A stretch of DNA of 64,000 nucleotides from Verticillium longisporum (GCA_019188255.1 JAETXT010000010.1:186001-250000); one strand, 5' to 3'. Numbered from the stretch's first letter, positions 32,394-44,221 are shown. The notes: generated by a model from the sequence alone, not told the origin. A program made the numbers and translations.

Positions 32394-34426
32394 ATGGACC
32401 CCTCACGTCGAGGCCAGGCTCGCCTCTCCGTACGCCTTCCCTCCGTCAACCTCGCGTCCGACATCAGCAACACGGTCGTCCCCCTCCCAGACCTGCCACC
32501 CATCTCGGCGCTCTTTCTAATCGACTTTGACGTCAAAGCCGGTTACACAATCGCCTGGAAGCAGGCTGCCCCCGGCATCGAGCTCGAGGGTCTCGTCGAG
32601 TACAAAAGCTTGCCATCCGGCCTGCACACGGTCTCCGATGATCTCATCTATTTCGTCCACGAAGGTGCCCATGCAGGGCTGAGCGCCTTCGTCAACATGC
32701 CCTGCGACGAAGAGGATGCCCGCAATGCGCGCATGATTGCCGTCGGTGTTCTCGTGCCCCTAAGCTATGGAAGGCTAGGCCGCGCCTGGCGTCATGCCGA
32801 CGGGCTCAAGGAGCTGGCAGTGTGAGGCCCGATCACTGATCCTTTTGCCAAAGAACCCAGATGGCTAATTTGTAACCCCCCATAGCAAGCTGGCAGAGGA
32901 CCGCAAGCGGACCGGCCTCCTCGAGGCATACTGGTCAAAAGCCAAGAGCCAGGAGGAACCAGTGCCGGATCTGCCCCGGACCGACGCTCTCCTCGAATCG
33001 CCTCTCGTGGGCGCGCACACGCCCAAGTTGAAGCAGGGTCACAACAGGAATCGCTCGGCTTCGGACGGAACAGTTCTCAGTCAACCTGGCAACCGTTTAT
33101 CCTCACATCACCCTGCATGGAGCTTGGTGCCGCTGCTCGACACATTCGGGCCCCTCATCTTCCCCATCCACCGGGCAGCCCTCCTGCGGAAACGCATCTT
33201 GCTCTCATGCCACGCGCCGGTGCATGAGATGTGTAATTTTGGTTGGTTTTCTGGCGCGGGCGCAAGAGAAGTGGCCGAGAGAATGCTGACCGTGTGCAGT
33301 ATATAACATCTCAGTCCTCTCCAACATACCCCTCTCCGTCACGGAGATCTTAGGTTCAGACTCCCCGTCGCAGCGTTTGCGACCGCTCTTCTCCATCGGC
33401 GTCCACGACATCAATTTCTTGCAAGAAGATTTCGAAGCCTCCAGGCGCCCGAGGACGAAAACGGACGACAATGTGGCTAACGAAGCGGGTACTGGCTGGG
33501 TTGCTTGCACGACCGATAGCATCCTGGCCATGAAGGATACGCTGTGGGACATGCTGATTACCATGCCACCCCGTATGCGCCCAATGCAAAGGAAAGGGTC
33601 TGGCCGACAGTGGAATGTCCCCAGGGTGTTCCGGTTCGGGCGACCCAGCGTGATCTCCGTCGGTTCCGTGCCCTCAAGGGTGGGCTTTCTCGCCTGAAGA
33701 CGACAACGCCGGGGCCCCGTCCTGCCGCTGAGAGCCCCCACAGAACACACGCCAGGCATCCATCTCACGACGGGTGCCTTTCCCAGCACAGGCGTCGATT
33801 CGGACGAGGCGCTCGATAAGATTGTCGAGCCAATTAGTTGGACGGCGCTTGCCTATAGTGGCTTCCCCTGGTGGGCAAGCGCAGGTGAGCAGGGTCGCAG
33901 CGACGAACAGGAGGAGGCAGCACTGGATGCGTCTCTACTGGCAGATCTGGGCCCTTCGACGCCGAGCATGTCGGCGCCATCATCAGGCCGAAGGCTGAGC
34001 GGCGGTATGGGTGACTCGGTCAATTCCCTGGCCGGACGTCGAGCTACGCTGTCGACCGATGACGACGAAGCCAGGACGGAGCTAGCCATCATAGCCTACT
34101 TTCACCGCCTCACGACACAGATGCTGTCAGTCATGGCAGACGCCGTGGACAACTCGGAGCAGGAGCGCTACGAGGATGACGAGGACGAAGACACAGATGC
34201 CGCGGTTGACGAAAGCGAGGAAAGCAGTCCGCTCCAGCGGGGCGTGACTGGCAGGGAAGAGCTCGGCGCAGTCCAGGTCGGCGGACACGCCCTGGAGAGC
34301 AGGGCCCTCGATGCTTGGAACGGCCACGACGCCCACTTTGCCCGCGAGCTAGCGGCACTGTACTTTGATCGCGAAGTACGCATCGAGGGCAAGGGGGTTG
34401 AAGTTTGCGGGGTACGCGTGTGTTAG
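32394..34426 (+). CDS. DENN/LCHN-type (DUF4484-like) membrane-trafficking protein, with a frame problem
   Basis: Similar to the LCHN/DENND11-like fungal proteins thought to act on small GTPases in trafficking. Exons start at 32394, 32886 and 33300 (introns 32822-32885 and 33242-33299). Family-like blocks are LPPISALFLIDFDVKAGYTI near the start, then LKELAVKLAEDRKR, FPIHRAALLRKRILL, NISVLSNIPLSV, ELAIIAYFHRLTTQML and the C-terminus GKGVEVCGVRVC with stop TAG. The frame shifts at a C run (33569-33572, one base too few) and returns at another (33735-33739, one too many). Between them the shifted frame still reads like a conserved block (AKERVWPTVECPQGVPV). Corrected, the protein has 636 residues. 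Alternatively a 171-base intron, 33573-33743 (GTATGC...CACAG), also keeps frame and gives 579 residues. I favour the two-indel reading because the interval looks coding. Confidence 0.75.
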
Positions 34427-36458
34427 GAACCCGTACTGCGCATGCTGTGCGTACCTGTCTGGGTGTGGCGTTGAGGGGTTGGCCGATGGTGCACCAGGGA
34501 CACGATAGCGTCATAAAGGACGACCGGGCCAGCCACTCCGACACGGTTCGGACGTATTTGGACCGATTCTGCGAGCGAAGGAGGGGGTGTCGAAGGGAGG
34601 TAACGAGATCGTCAACGTGATGGGCAAGATGATCGAGCCGTTTGTTAGTGGTGGGAATTTCGGGGGACTCGCAGCGTGGGTGAGAGTGTGGCTGACGCCT
34701 GTGTTCCCTTTTCGCACCGAATGCTTCACCGCGGAAGACTTGGTTGGACAGGATAATAAGGAAGAACGCGCGAACGAACGAACGAAGGCAGCTCATCAGA
34801 CAATGTTGAAGCCAAGAAGCAAGCCACGGCGAACGAACCAAATGATCAGATGAAAACATGGCAAGGTCTGGGGGGCCGTTCGCCGATCGTGGCGGACATT
34901 GTTGGCCCCCAAGGCGCAACGGCAGGGGGTCGATGACCACAACGGGTATGAGTACTCGACGAGGCAACGAGCTGCGTGCCCCAATCCACCCCCCGGGCAT
35001 AACGTCACACAACAGGAGCGCAGACGGACCAAAACGGTCTGAATTGGTGCGCTAATAAGGCGCAATGAATGTGCACGAATCGACGGCGGCCGGCCATTTA
35101 CGACGGGGGCCAGCGCTCCGACCAGAGTCTCTGGCCAAAACGTGGACCTGCGCCGCCAGCATCAGCATGGCTGGCTGTGACTGGACGACGTTTGTAACTA
35201 CCGGGCCAGGGGCAGCTTGGCGTGCGACGTAGATGATCGCCCCCTTCTCGTCCTGGGCCGCTTTGCTTCTTCCTGCTCCATTTTACCCATTGGGACGGTG
35301 TGCCCCGGACTTTCCCCGCAATCTGTGCCGCCCGAGGTTGATGGAGTACTTGTACCATGTACGAGGAGAGGGACAAAGACAGAAAGGTTGAGTTGAGGGG
35401 GAGAACGGTGGCGGGGGCAGCGCCTAGTAGAAGCCGCGGGGTGCTCGGTAATTGATGTGTGGGGAAGCGTCCAGACTATCACCAATGGGCATGCATTGGC
35501 ATCGTGAATTGAGGAGAGAAACGAAAGCTTGTGCCAAGCCTTGTGGGGGAGAATGGCTGACGTGGAGCTCTCCTCGGCCCAAGTTGACGCTGTTCTTGTC
35601 AACTGTCACCACAACTCCTCCCAACTCGAGTGAGGGAGGGGGAAGCTAGACTGAACTCAATCATATATCGTATACACGGGAGTCAGGTGTCAACTGCGCT
35701 GATTCAGGCACCTGGCGAAACAAACATTCCCTGGCACGACAAGGTCCCCCCCCCTGCTCGTCCTCGAGCTCGGAGTGTTAAGCATAATGTAGTTGCCACA
35801 CCTGGTTGCCATCCGGCCTTGTGAGATTTGCGGTGCCGACATCTCGCCTCCTCTAATCTCCTGTTGTTTTGTGTGCCTGCAAAACCCCCTTGACCCATCT
35901 CAAATCCCATACGTTACCGCTGGGCCAAGAAGGCGTGGAATGGTCTGAATAGGGACAGGAGAGCGAGCGGAACCAACAGCGGGCTGAGAAGGTCCCCAGC
36001 TTTCAGACTAACACAAACCCGCGGCTCAATCCCGTTATTTTCGCCGACGGAGGTTTCATTCAGTATAGTGTCCCTCTCCTCCCCCCCCCCTGGTCCGGCA
36101 TGGCCCCCTGCCCACCCCGGTCATGCGGGAGGTCATGGCAGCTCAAGACGGTCCAGCGCATGTTCGCCACGGGTTAGAAGGGGCCGGAGGTTGTCTGTCT
36201 GCTCGGCGCGGCCATGGGGACGCTGGGATTCGGGATCCTACGTGGATGATTGCTGCTCCTCTTTTTTTCTGGGTAAAACTGATCTACCTCTGACAGGCCC
36301 GGCAGTCGTGGGTAATAGAAGGACCTCAACTCGCGAAGGACGATATAAGACGCTCGACTTTGCCCACCTCTTTGGCATCACGCAGGAACCTTGTCACCAC
36401 CCTCCTCCACCTTCTCCTCCTCTTTTCTCTTTCTCCCCACCCCACCAGAGACGCAGAC
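34427..36458. other. Two-kilobase spacer before the beta-helix gene
   Basis: No supported gene. Short overlapping frames occur on both strands. Minor simple sequence (CGAACGAACGAAC near 34,770) is present. The last 100 bases are the pyrimidine-rich leader of the next gene. Confidence 0.45.
36344..36349 (+). promoter_or_regulatory. Possible TATA element of the beta-helix gene
   Basis: TATAAG about 110 bases before the start codon, followed by a C/T-rich leader. Suggestive only. Confidence 0.35.
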
Positions 36459-37526
36459 ATGGTCAAGTTCTCCATCCTTACGAGCCTCTTTGCTCTGGCC
36501 TCGGCCGTCTCGGCTCAGTGCGGCTCCGGCACCCCTGACGCCCGGGTCACCAGCTCGGGCAGCACCTTCACGGCCACCCGTGGCAGCTCCACCGTCTACA
36601 CGGGCACCGACTACCGCGCGGCCATCCAGGCCGCCGTCGACTCGATCAGCTCGGGCCAGCGCGTCTCCGTCATCGCCTCGGGCAGCATCGGCGCCAGCAC
36701 CATCTCCATCGGCAGCGGCAAGATCTTCGAGGGCTGCGGTACCATCAACGTTGCGAACCGCAGCGGCCGTGGCGCCATTGAGTCGGTCAACACGAACAAT
36801 GTGCAGATCCCCTACCTCACCATGACCGGCAGCCCCTACTTTGGTCTCCGCTTCTACGGCACCAGCGGCCTCCGCCTCGGCCGCATCACCATGAACCTGA
36901 GCGCCGGCCTCGGCATCCGGTTCGACCGCGACCAGGCGGCCAACAGCGACGTGCGCATGGACGTCATCAGCGTGACGGGCGCCAGCAGCCACGCCGTCGA
37001 GACGTGGAACATCAACGGCCTCAACATCAACCAGGTCATCGCGCGCAACTGCGGCGAGGCCGGCCTCCTGATCCAGGCGACGACCAACGCGCAGGTCGGC
37101 CTCGTCGACGGCAACAACGTCGGCACCGGCACCGGCTACGGCACGCTGCGCTTCGCCAACCGCAACGGCCGCAACTCGGCCGGCCAGTACCCCACCGGCA
37201 ACATCAACGTCGACCGCGTCATCTCGCGCGGCGGCGGCCGCGGCGTCTTCTGCGTCTCCGAGTCGGGCGGCGCCACCATTGGCAACGTCGACCTCGCCGA
37301 CAACGGCAACAACGCCATCCTCATTGAGAACTGCTACAACGTCCAGATCCGCGGCGGCACCGTCAACGGCGGCGGCGAGGTCCGCCTCGCGGCCCGCACC
37401 GAGTTTGCCAACAACCGCGACATCTCCATCACCCTGCGCGTCGACAACACCTCGGTCCGCGAGTCGCCCTGCGGCGACAACACCACCTGGAACCTCTCCG
37501 GCAACGGGGCCCGCAACATCTGCTGA
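36459..37526 (+). CDS. Secreted right-handed beta-helix protein (pectin-lyase-like fold)
   Basis: A single exon encodes 355 residues. Residues 1-19 form a signal peptide (MVKFSILTSLFALASAVSA). The rest is made of short repeating beta segments with regular Asn, Ser, Gly and Val/Ile positions, such as ISIGSGKIFEGCGTINVANRS, GLRLGRITMNLSAGLGIRFD, LNINQVIARNCGEAGLLI and NVQIRGGTVNGGGEV. This pattern is typical of parallel beta-helix polysaccharide lyases and hydrolases. Cysteines near both ends (QCGSG, SPCGD, NIC*) suggest disulfides. I do not recognise the catalytic residues of a named pectate lyase or GH28 family, so substrate and reaction stay open. Strong third-position C suggests high expression. 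An upstream in-frame ATG at 36360 would hide the signal peptide. Confidence 0.8.
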   Translation: MVKFSILTSLFALASAVSAQCGSGTPDARVTSSGSTFTATRGSSTVYTGTDYRAAIQAAVDSISSGQRVSVIASGSIGASTISIGSGKIFEGCGTINVANRSGRGAIESVNTNNVQIPYLTMTGSPYFGLRFYGTSGLRLGRITMNLSAGLGIRFDRDQAANSDVRMDVISVTGASSHAVETWNINGLNINQVIARNCGEAGLLIQATTNAQVGLVDGNNVGTGTGYGTLRFANRNGRNSAGQYPTGNINVDRVISRGGGRGVFCVSESGGATIGNVDLADNGNNAILIENCYNVQIRGGTVNGGGEVRLAARTEFANNRDISITLRVDNTSVRESPCGDNTTWNLSGNGARNIC

Positions 37527-37966
37527 GCGGCGAGCGGGCGGAGGGCAAAATTGGGGGGTTGGACGTTGCTGAAGCGATCTTCTTATGGGGGGGGGAGGGT
37601 CCCGTGACGGGGATCTTTATGTTCTGTCTATATCTTGCTTCACGTACAAAATTCTGAATAACACCAGTCGGGCCCGACGTACATACACGAGCGTTTTAGT
37701 TTGGACATTCTTTTGGTGAACTGTGCATGTAGTAAGACTGTTGGGTCATGGCGAGCCATCTTGGGTTTTAGCCAGATTGTGCTTCTACTGAGCGCCAAGA
37801 TGGGAGGGACGCCGGTGCCAAAATGCGAACATGCACATTGAGCTACCAAAAGAACGACATGCAAATGAAAGACGATGATTTGGGGCGGTCAATACCGATA
37901 GTGTGATGATAACCCAGTGGCGTCGCTGATGCCTCGCCAACCGACCCGAAGACAGGCGAAACCATG
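37527..37966. other. Convergent 3' spacer
   Basis: 440 bases between tail-to-tail genes. Presumably 3' untranslated sequence; nothing else seen. Confidence 0.45.
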
Positions 37967-38775
37967 TCACGTCCAATGTGTAGCCGCGGGCAGAGTCCTC
38001 TTGGCGGTACTCGCTAGAGATGGCTCCGACGAAGGCCGCAAAGAGCAGGCGCTGCTGTCTTCGTCTCGCTCCTTTTCATCCTGCACCATGTTCGCTGGTT
38101 CATTCTGTTCCGTGGCCTTCTGCGGCCACAGCCAGAGAAGAGACCACCTCGATGTCACCCCGGACCTTGTCTTGCCCACAGGCTGGTCCTCCACAAGATT
38201 TCCATCGGAACTTGCTTCATTCCGCATCGCTGATTCTAGACCTTCAATCTTTGCTTCCAAGCTGCGGATGGACTCGGTCGAATCGTGATGCCGGAGACGC
38301 CGTCGAGCATAGCCTACTTCCGCCGGTTGTCTTGTAGTCGGCGCATCATTCCTTGCCTCGGCCAGCAGTACTGTCAGCCGAGCCACGATCTTGTCCTCGC
38401 ACTCCCTGAGATCAGCCCGCATCTTGTCCAGCGGGCGGTCTTTCCGCAGTTTGGCGAGGTACAGGGGATACTTTTCGGCGACGACGGCGCAGCAGAACAC
38501 CCGTTTCCGAATGAGCCTCAGCTGGCGCCCGACATTGTCAATGAGTTCGGCGCAAGTAGCGTGGAGCGTGCACAGCTGCTCATCGTGGGGAGCTTGGTCC
38601 CCCGCAAGATGCGCTGCGTGGTGTTGGCGGCACGGACGGCGGCCTCCAGGTCTCGGAGGATGGTGGCGGTTTTCGGATCGCGCTTCTCGAGGCCGCTGGT
38701 GGTACTTTGGAAATACCGTAGATGCTCTGTTACTATGGGCGCAAGGTCGGTGATGCTAGTTGACGGTTCTGCCAT
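37967..38775 (-). CDS. Unrecognised protein, frame broken once
   Basis: I do not recognise this protein. The first 63 residues (MAEPSTSITDLAPIVTEHLR...) and a second frame ending at 37967 are joined if one base is added to the G run at 38587-38590 (C on the coding strand). The joined frame has 269 residues and reads through TLHATCAELIDNVGRQLRLI and KRVFCCAVVAEKYPLYLAK. Its composition is helical and charged in the middle (LDKMRADLRECEDKIVARL), so a helical bundle or coiled coil is likely, followed by a low-complexity tail. It has no signal peptide or membrane helix. It could be the N-terminal part of a longer gene, but no convincing downstream exon was found. Without the correction, translation ends near 38,518. 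Confidence 0.55.
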
Positions 38776-39369
38776 TGCTTGAAGAGGTATCCCGAAGTGT
38801 TGATCTCAAGTTGACTTTTTTCTTCTTCAGAAAAGCTACGAGGAATACAAAGGAACAGACATCTTATGCTGGGGTTTTCGGTCACAATGTCTCTCTTGCT
38901 ATGTATCAATCCTCGGAGCAGCTCGACATGGATGGGGTTTCGTTGCCACGTGGATGGCCTCTAAGCAACCCAACAGTATGAGATCCTGCAGCCTGATGAC
39001 TGCTGTTCAGGCTGGGCATTCAACCCACCTGCGAATCGGACACGCCGAACACGACTGGATGCATGGCGATTGGCACATCAGCTGCAGCTAATGCGTCCAT
39101 GGCACCGGCTCCTTGATACATTGACCTGTGACCCATGCCTCAGTCAGGCAGCACTGACACGGGCCCGGAAATAGTTGCCGATAGATGCGTAGTTGGCTCC
39201 TCCCAAGCCTTTAACGCACCTAGAAGTGCGAACGGGGTTCTCAAAGGATCGGCCATCGGATATGCTCAGTGTCGGCGATGCAAAATCATGGCTAATACTT
39301 CTCCGACATCATGCTGCATTGTACAGTCCGATGTCCATTCAGCAATCGTGCGACCAGAACGAGTCGTAT
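38776..39369. other. Spacer between the unrecognised gene and the rhodopsin-type gene
   Basis: 594 bases. It should hold the promoter of the gene on its left and the 3' end of the gene on its right. No other feature is supported. Confidence 0.45.
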
Positions 39370-40640
39370 TCAGTCCCCCCGACTCGAGCTGACCATGACA
39401 GACTGTGTTACCACGATCTTATCCCTACCCCTCATGTTGACCAGTTCCTCTTGACTGCTAGTGTCATTGTTTATCTGAACAGTATTTCGATACGCTTGCA
39501 TGTCCATGTCGTTTCCATGGGCAGACTTGGACTTTGGCTTGGAGCTGCCTGGGACCCCCATGTTGTAGTAGTTGTTTCTGCTCTTCGAGATTGCTTTGGC
39601 TTTGGGGAACAGGCCAGGCCCGCAGCCGATGATGACGGCTGTGATGCGAAATCAACTCGTCAGCATGAAAGACGTCAAGGAGGGAAGAAGAGGGTCATCA
39701 CGGGGGTGCGTACCAATTGCCGACTCAACGATCCCCCACAGCGCGAGCCACGAAGTTGAGGGCTGCTTGAATGACGAGCCCTCGACTGCGTTGCGCCCGA
39801 GGTAGGCGACGCGGATGGTCGATACGGCGACGCAGACCCAGCCGAGGCAGAACAAGCCCGCAATGCTCAGCTTGCGAGACATCTTCATCTGGAGGTTGCG
39901 AATGAGGCCAAGGGGCAGAAGCATAACTACACGCTGGCGTTAGACAGAGAGAGGGGGCTACGTTTATTGGACTTTTTTCCGCAAAGTTTTCTCACCAAGG
40001 ATGTCTGTGAAAATGTCCACAGCATACGAGTACCAAAGACTGATATACGCCGCCTCAATGTCGCGCTGCGTACCGCACGCTCCTGCTGTGAACCAAGCCT
40101 TCATACTGGAGCAAGACAGCATCGACGAAGTGATGGCGCCTGCCAGAGTCTGTATCACGAACGTCAGTACCTCTCTTCTGTCGGGCGGAGCACGGTGTTG
40201 AGTCAGGGGCTCCATACCAAAATACAAATCCCAACAGTCACCCACCAGAGGATGGTGAACAGGCGTAGGTTGACCATCAGCCTCTTGTAGACCGCGAGGA
40301 GGGATGCTTTGACGAGCCACAGGCTGATCCAGAGACCAGAAGTGGTGACGAAGAAGGTCTTCTGGATCCTCAGACTGTCGTCCATGATTGTCGGGTACAT
40401 CGGTATCCTGCCAGCAGCGAGGTCCTCGAGCCTGAATATCGTCGGCCCTGCCAACATGTAAAGAATGGAAATCACCAAGAATACAATGTACGCCGCACTG
40501 AGGAAGCCATCCTCCCAAGCGAGCTGCCTGCGCTCGAGCAGGCTGATTGCCAGTCTGAAGCCAAAGACTGCACTGGTCAGGATGACCATACAGATGCCGG
40601 TTGCTAGAAGCGCCGTATTGTCCAGCGTATTCGAAGACAT
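39370..40640 (-). CDS. Fungal rhodopsin-domain integral membrane protein (PTH11/SAT20-like)
   Basis: Belongs to the large ascomycete family of seven-helix proteins with the fungal rhodopsin domain, which includes Pth11-like receptors and accessory proteins of metabolite clusters. Four exons encode 352 residues (introns 40150-40217, 39927-39995 and 39639-39713). Visible helices include ALLATGICMVILTSAVFGF, FLSAAYIVFLVISILYML, a helix around WISLWLVKASLLAVYKR, ILWWVTVGICIL, DIFTDILVMLLPLGLI and SIAGLFCLGWVCVAVSTI. Family marks are WFTAGACG before helix five, the DILVMLLPL block, and AVIIGCGPGLFPKA after the last helix. The tail is soluble and Ser/Lys/Asn-rich. The start at 40640 is the first ATG in the open frame; a small upstream exon cannot be excluded. 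The ligand or partner is unknown. Confidence 0.85.
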
Positions 40641-42366
40641 GATGTTCGCTTTGCCTCTGACGACCGCAGCCGGGACTCTGGGCAAGTATTGGATTCCAAA
40701 GTATTAGGACGAGAAGGACCAACCTTCAGTTCATATTGTATGGCATGAGTGCGGCCCGCAGGGAAGACCTCGGGGGTATGATTTCTCAACGGCGATATCT
40801 CTTACCTTCCGTGGGCTGCATGTCAGGACGACATGGGTCGAGTCTAGGCTGTCCTACACTGTGTCGTTTGTTGGTTGGCTTGGCCAAAGGACAATGCCGG
40901 TGACATTGCCTCATCCGTTGTTCTCGTCACACTCCTCATGCATTGCATCCTTCGACCTGCATGTGCCGGGGACCCTGTCCGACGGACTGGGCCCTCGGCT
41001 CGCCATTGCCATGTGGAAGGATGCAAATCTAATTGGTAGATTAATCACAGTCTGACATTGGTTTGTTAGACAAGGAACATTCACCCAGTATCCATGTAGC
41101 GCCCTGAGCACGTTCATGGTCTGTAGGCATGTTTGGGAGCCATCCTGGTGCCAACGCGTGTTTTACAACGAGGGGCAAGCGAGACATGGTAGGATTGAGG
41201 CTCACGAGCAGCTTGCATCCGGACAAGATGTTGAGAGGCAATCGTTTGGCCGTCTGTCAACATGTCGACAGACTGGAAGGGGTAGCTATTCTAACATTCC
41301 TTCTTATATAGTGTACAATACAGAAGAGCCGGGGACGCCACCATCAAGGTTGTTAGTCGCTACCTCAGTCGGAGCTACATGTAGTCTCGAACACAGTTCC
41401 TGGTGTGGCATCGCCCGTGCTTTGCCGTGCTCTGATAGAACGTCGACACTACTATACCCTACTGCGTATGCCAGAAAATAAAGACGAGTACTCACGTAAC
41501 GTTGGAGATGCTGTCTGGTCTGTTCAACTAAATTATGGCGCACGTTCAGCGGTCTCCCATTGAGTCCAGAACGCTGTGCTGATCTCGCTTCTTCTGTGGA
41601 CTTGACCCCAGGGAACGGACCAACACGTATTGTCTCGCCACCATGGCGCTACTGTCGGGGAGGACGGCAACGGCCCGTTCGTGCGATACCCAAATTGAAG
41701 TAGTACAAGTAGGGCTTTCGTGTGGGCGAACGGCCAACAATGCCCGCAAAGGAGGGCTGGCCCAGGAGCATTTCACAGCACAGGGTTCCCGGCGAGGAGA
41801 CTCCGGGTTGATCGTCTTGCTTCCCCACGTCCACTGCTAACCGACGCCTCTTCGAATCCAATCGTGGCCTTGCAAATCCTTAGATCCCTGAAAGGGGGCT
41901 CAACCCTGAACCCTGAACCCAGCAGGTGGGCTCAACTTTTTCGACCGCAGCCAACAAGTCTGTCAGGTTTCGAAGGAAGTGAGGTCTCCTAGAAGAGCAA
42001 GCATGTGCTTCCATCTGTCGCCAAGGATTGATTTCCTCCGGTTGGAGGCGGAGGAGCCCACGAACGTCGCTGCGTGTTCCTCAGCACTGACAACCGAGCT
42101 CACTGTCATGTCGGCTCCGGCGGGATTATGGGTTGGTGGTCTCATGCAGTTAAGCTCAACTGCAGCATCAATAGTTCGCTCATGAACATGCCTCGCGTGG
42201 CGAGCATGGCTCCCTCAGGTGTCTCATCGGCCTCTTTAAGACATTGCTATTCCAACATGGCCCCCTTGACAAGACACTCGCTTCCTTCTCTCCTTTCTCT
42301 ACCCCTTTCCTTGTGGTCTCGATCTTCTGTCCACCCTCCATCCGGATCGCAGCCCTGTGTTTCATC
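40641..42366. other. Divergent spacer between the rhodopsin-type gene and the FAD oxidase
   Basis: 1.7 kb with no supported gene. It should contain the promoters of both neighbours. No repeats stand out except a short CCCTGAACCCTGAACCC duplication near 41,905. Confidence 0.45.
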
Positions 42367-44221
42367 ATGATTGCCACTCGATTGATCCTTTGCCTCTCCT
42401 TGAGCGCCATTGGCGGCGCGGCCCAGGCCCTTGAGTCTCCAGACTTCAATGTTACCCAACAACTGCTGGACCTCGGCGTCAACGTCGGTGCTCTTCCGGA
42501 GCTGTCAAACTTCGTGGAGCGCCGTTCCGCCACTCTCCCTTGTGCTGCTGCGGTTCGTTACCTCGCTGCCTACCCCTGCAGACAGTTCTTGTTTTTCGTT
42601 CGTGCTGCTCGGAACTGACACTCGAGAGAACAGTGCCTCTCCTTGTCTGTTACCTTTGGACGGGATTCTGTCCTTTCCAGAGGCGAGGCTCCTTACGAGA
42701 GTTTCACGGGTGCCTATTGGTCTGAGAATCAGGGCGAGGTCGACCCTTACTGCATCTTCAAGCCGGCCAACCCATCAGCAATCTCTGTGCTCGTCCTCCT
42801 GTCGCGACTCACGCAATGCCCCTTTGCTGTCAAGAGTGGCGGCCACGCTGCCTTTGCCGGCGCGTCCAGCATTGAGGGGGCATCACCGTGTCGCTGGAGA
42901 AGATCAACCAAGTCACGCTCTCAAGTGACAAGAAGACGGTGGTCGTCGGAGCGGGCAACCGGTGGTCCGATGTGTACCGGAAGCTTTCAAAATCAGACGT
43001 GACCGTTACCGGCGGCCGCGTGTCTAGCGTTGGCGTTGGGGGTCTTTCCCTCGGAGGTGAGTTGAGTGTGATGCTTCAGCAAGCTCAGCGTACAGATGAT
43101 TAACATGACCCCAAGGCGGCATCTCATTCTTCTCCAACCTTCACGGTTGGGCATGCGACAATGTTGAGAGCTACGAAGTATGTACCACCCAAGATGAACC
43201 ACCGCGTGATGCTGCCACTCTGCAACACGAGACCAACTTGATCTGACCCTGCCCGTAGGTCGTTACCGCCACGGGCATCATCCTCACGGCGAGCCCGAAG
43301 CAGAACCCGAACCTGTACTGGGCGCTCCGCGGCGGCGGCAACAACCTCGGCATCGTGACCAACTTCACGTTCCGGACGATCCCGCTGCCGGGCGGCCAGC
43401 TGTGGGGCGGCACCAAGACGTTCATGGAGCCGGCCCTTGACGCCGTCGTCGACGCCTTCGCCGGCATGGTGACGGACTCGCCGCAGGACCCCAACGCCGG
43501 CCTCTGGGTCGCCTGGCTCAAGAACAGCGGCCTCAAGCTGGCGGCCACGGAGCTCTGGTACGCCAAGCCCGACGGCGGCTCGGCCGCCATCTTTGACGCC
43601 TTCAACGCCATCGCGCCCATCGCCGACTCGACCGGCAACAAGTTCCTGCCCGACTACACCGACGGCCACGAGGCGAGCAACCCGTCGGGGCTGCGCGAGA
43701 TCTACTACGGCCTCACCGTCAAGGCGGACGTGCGCCTCGCGCGCCTCGCCCGCGACATTTTCTACGACGAGTACCCGGCCGCCGAAGCCGTCGCCGGCGC
43801 CAACCCCGTCATGATCTTCCAGGCCATCACGACGGGCCAGATGGCCCGCATGCGCGCCAACGGCGGCAACCCGCTCGGCCTCGGCGCCGCCGACGGGCCC
43901 CTCTACCTCATCCACGTCGCCTGCTGGTGGCAGGATGCCGCCGGCGGCGCCGCCATCCCCGCCATGATCTCGACCGTGCTGGCGCGCATCACGGCCGAGG
44001 CCAAGGCCCTCGGCCTGCAGAACGACTATGTCTACATGAACTACGCGAGCGCCTTTCAGGACGTCATCAAGGGCTACGGCGCCGCCAACGCCGCCCGGCT
44101 GAAGAGCATTGCCAGCACGTACGATCTAACGGGCGTCTTCCAGAGGCTGCAGCCCGGCCACTTCAAGTTGAACCGCGCCCCGGTGACGGGTACGGGGTAC
44201 TTCTCGGGTCTTGATGCGTAG
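42367..44221 (+). CDS. Secreted FAD-linked oxidoreductase, berberine-bridge family, frame broken once
   Basis: A BBE-type flavoenzyme that would oxidise an unidentified alcohol, sugar or metabolite with oxygen. Four exons (introns 42553-42633, 43057-43115 and 43178-43258) give 544 residues once one G is restored in the run 42876-42880. As printed, the frame leaves the FAD domain at residue about 140. A signal peptide covers about 1-20. FAD domain: H133 in the KSGGHAAFAG motif is the expected histidyl-FAD attachment site. The second-site Cys of bicovalent members is replaced (GGRVSSVGVGGLSLGGG), so mono-covalent FAD is expected. The C-terminus carries the BBE segment YVYMNYASAFQDVIKGYG. The stop is TAG. 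It lies next to the rhodopsin-type gene, as is common in metabolite loci, though no synthase is nearby. Confidence 0.82.

Noticed and set aside
34131..35012. 293-residue open frame on the minus strand
   Set aside because: Its left part lies antisense to the DENN/LCHN-type C-terminus and it has no protein-like pattern.
38518..38775. Separate 85-residue gene
   Set aside because: Better explained as the N-terminal part of the 37967-38775 gene, cut off by a one-base loss at a G run.
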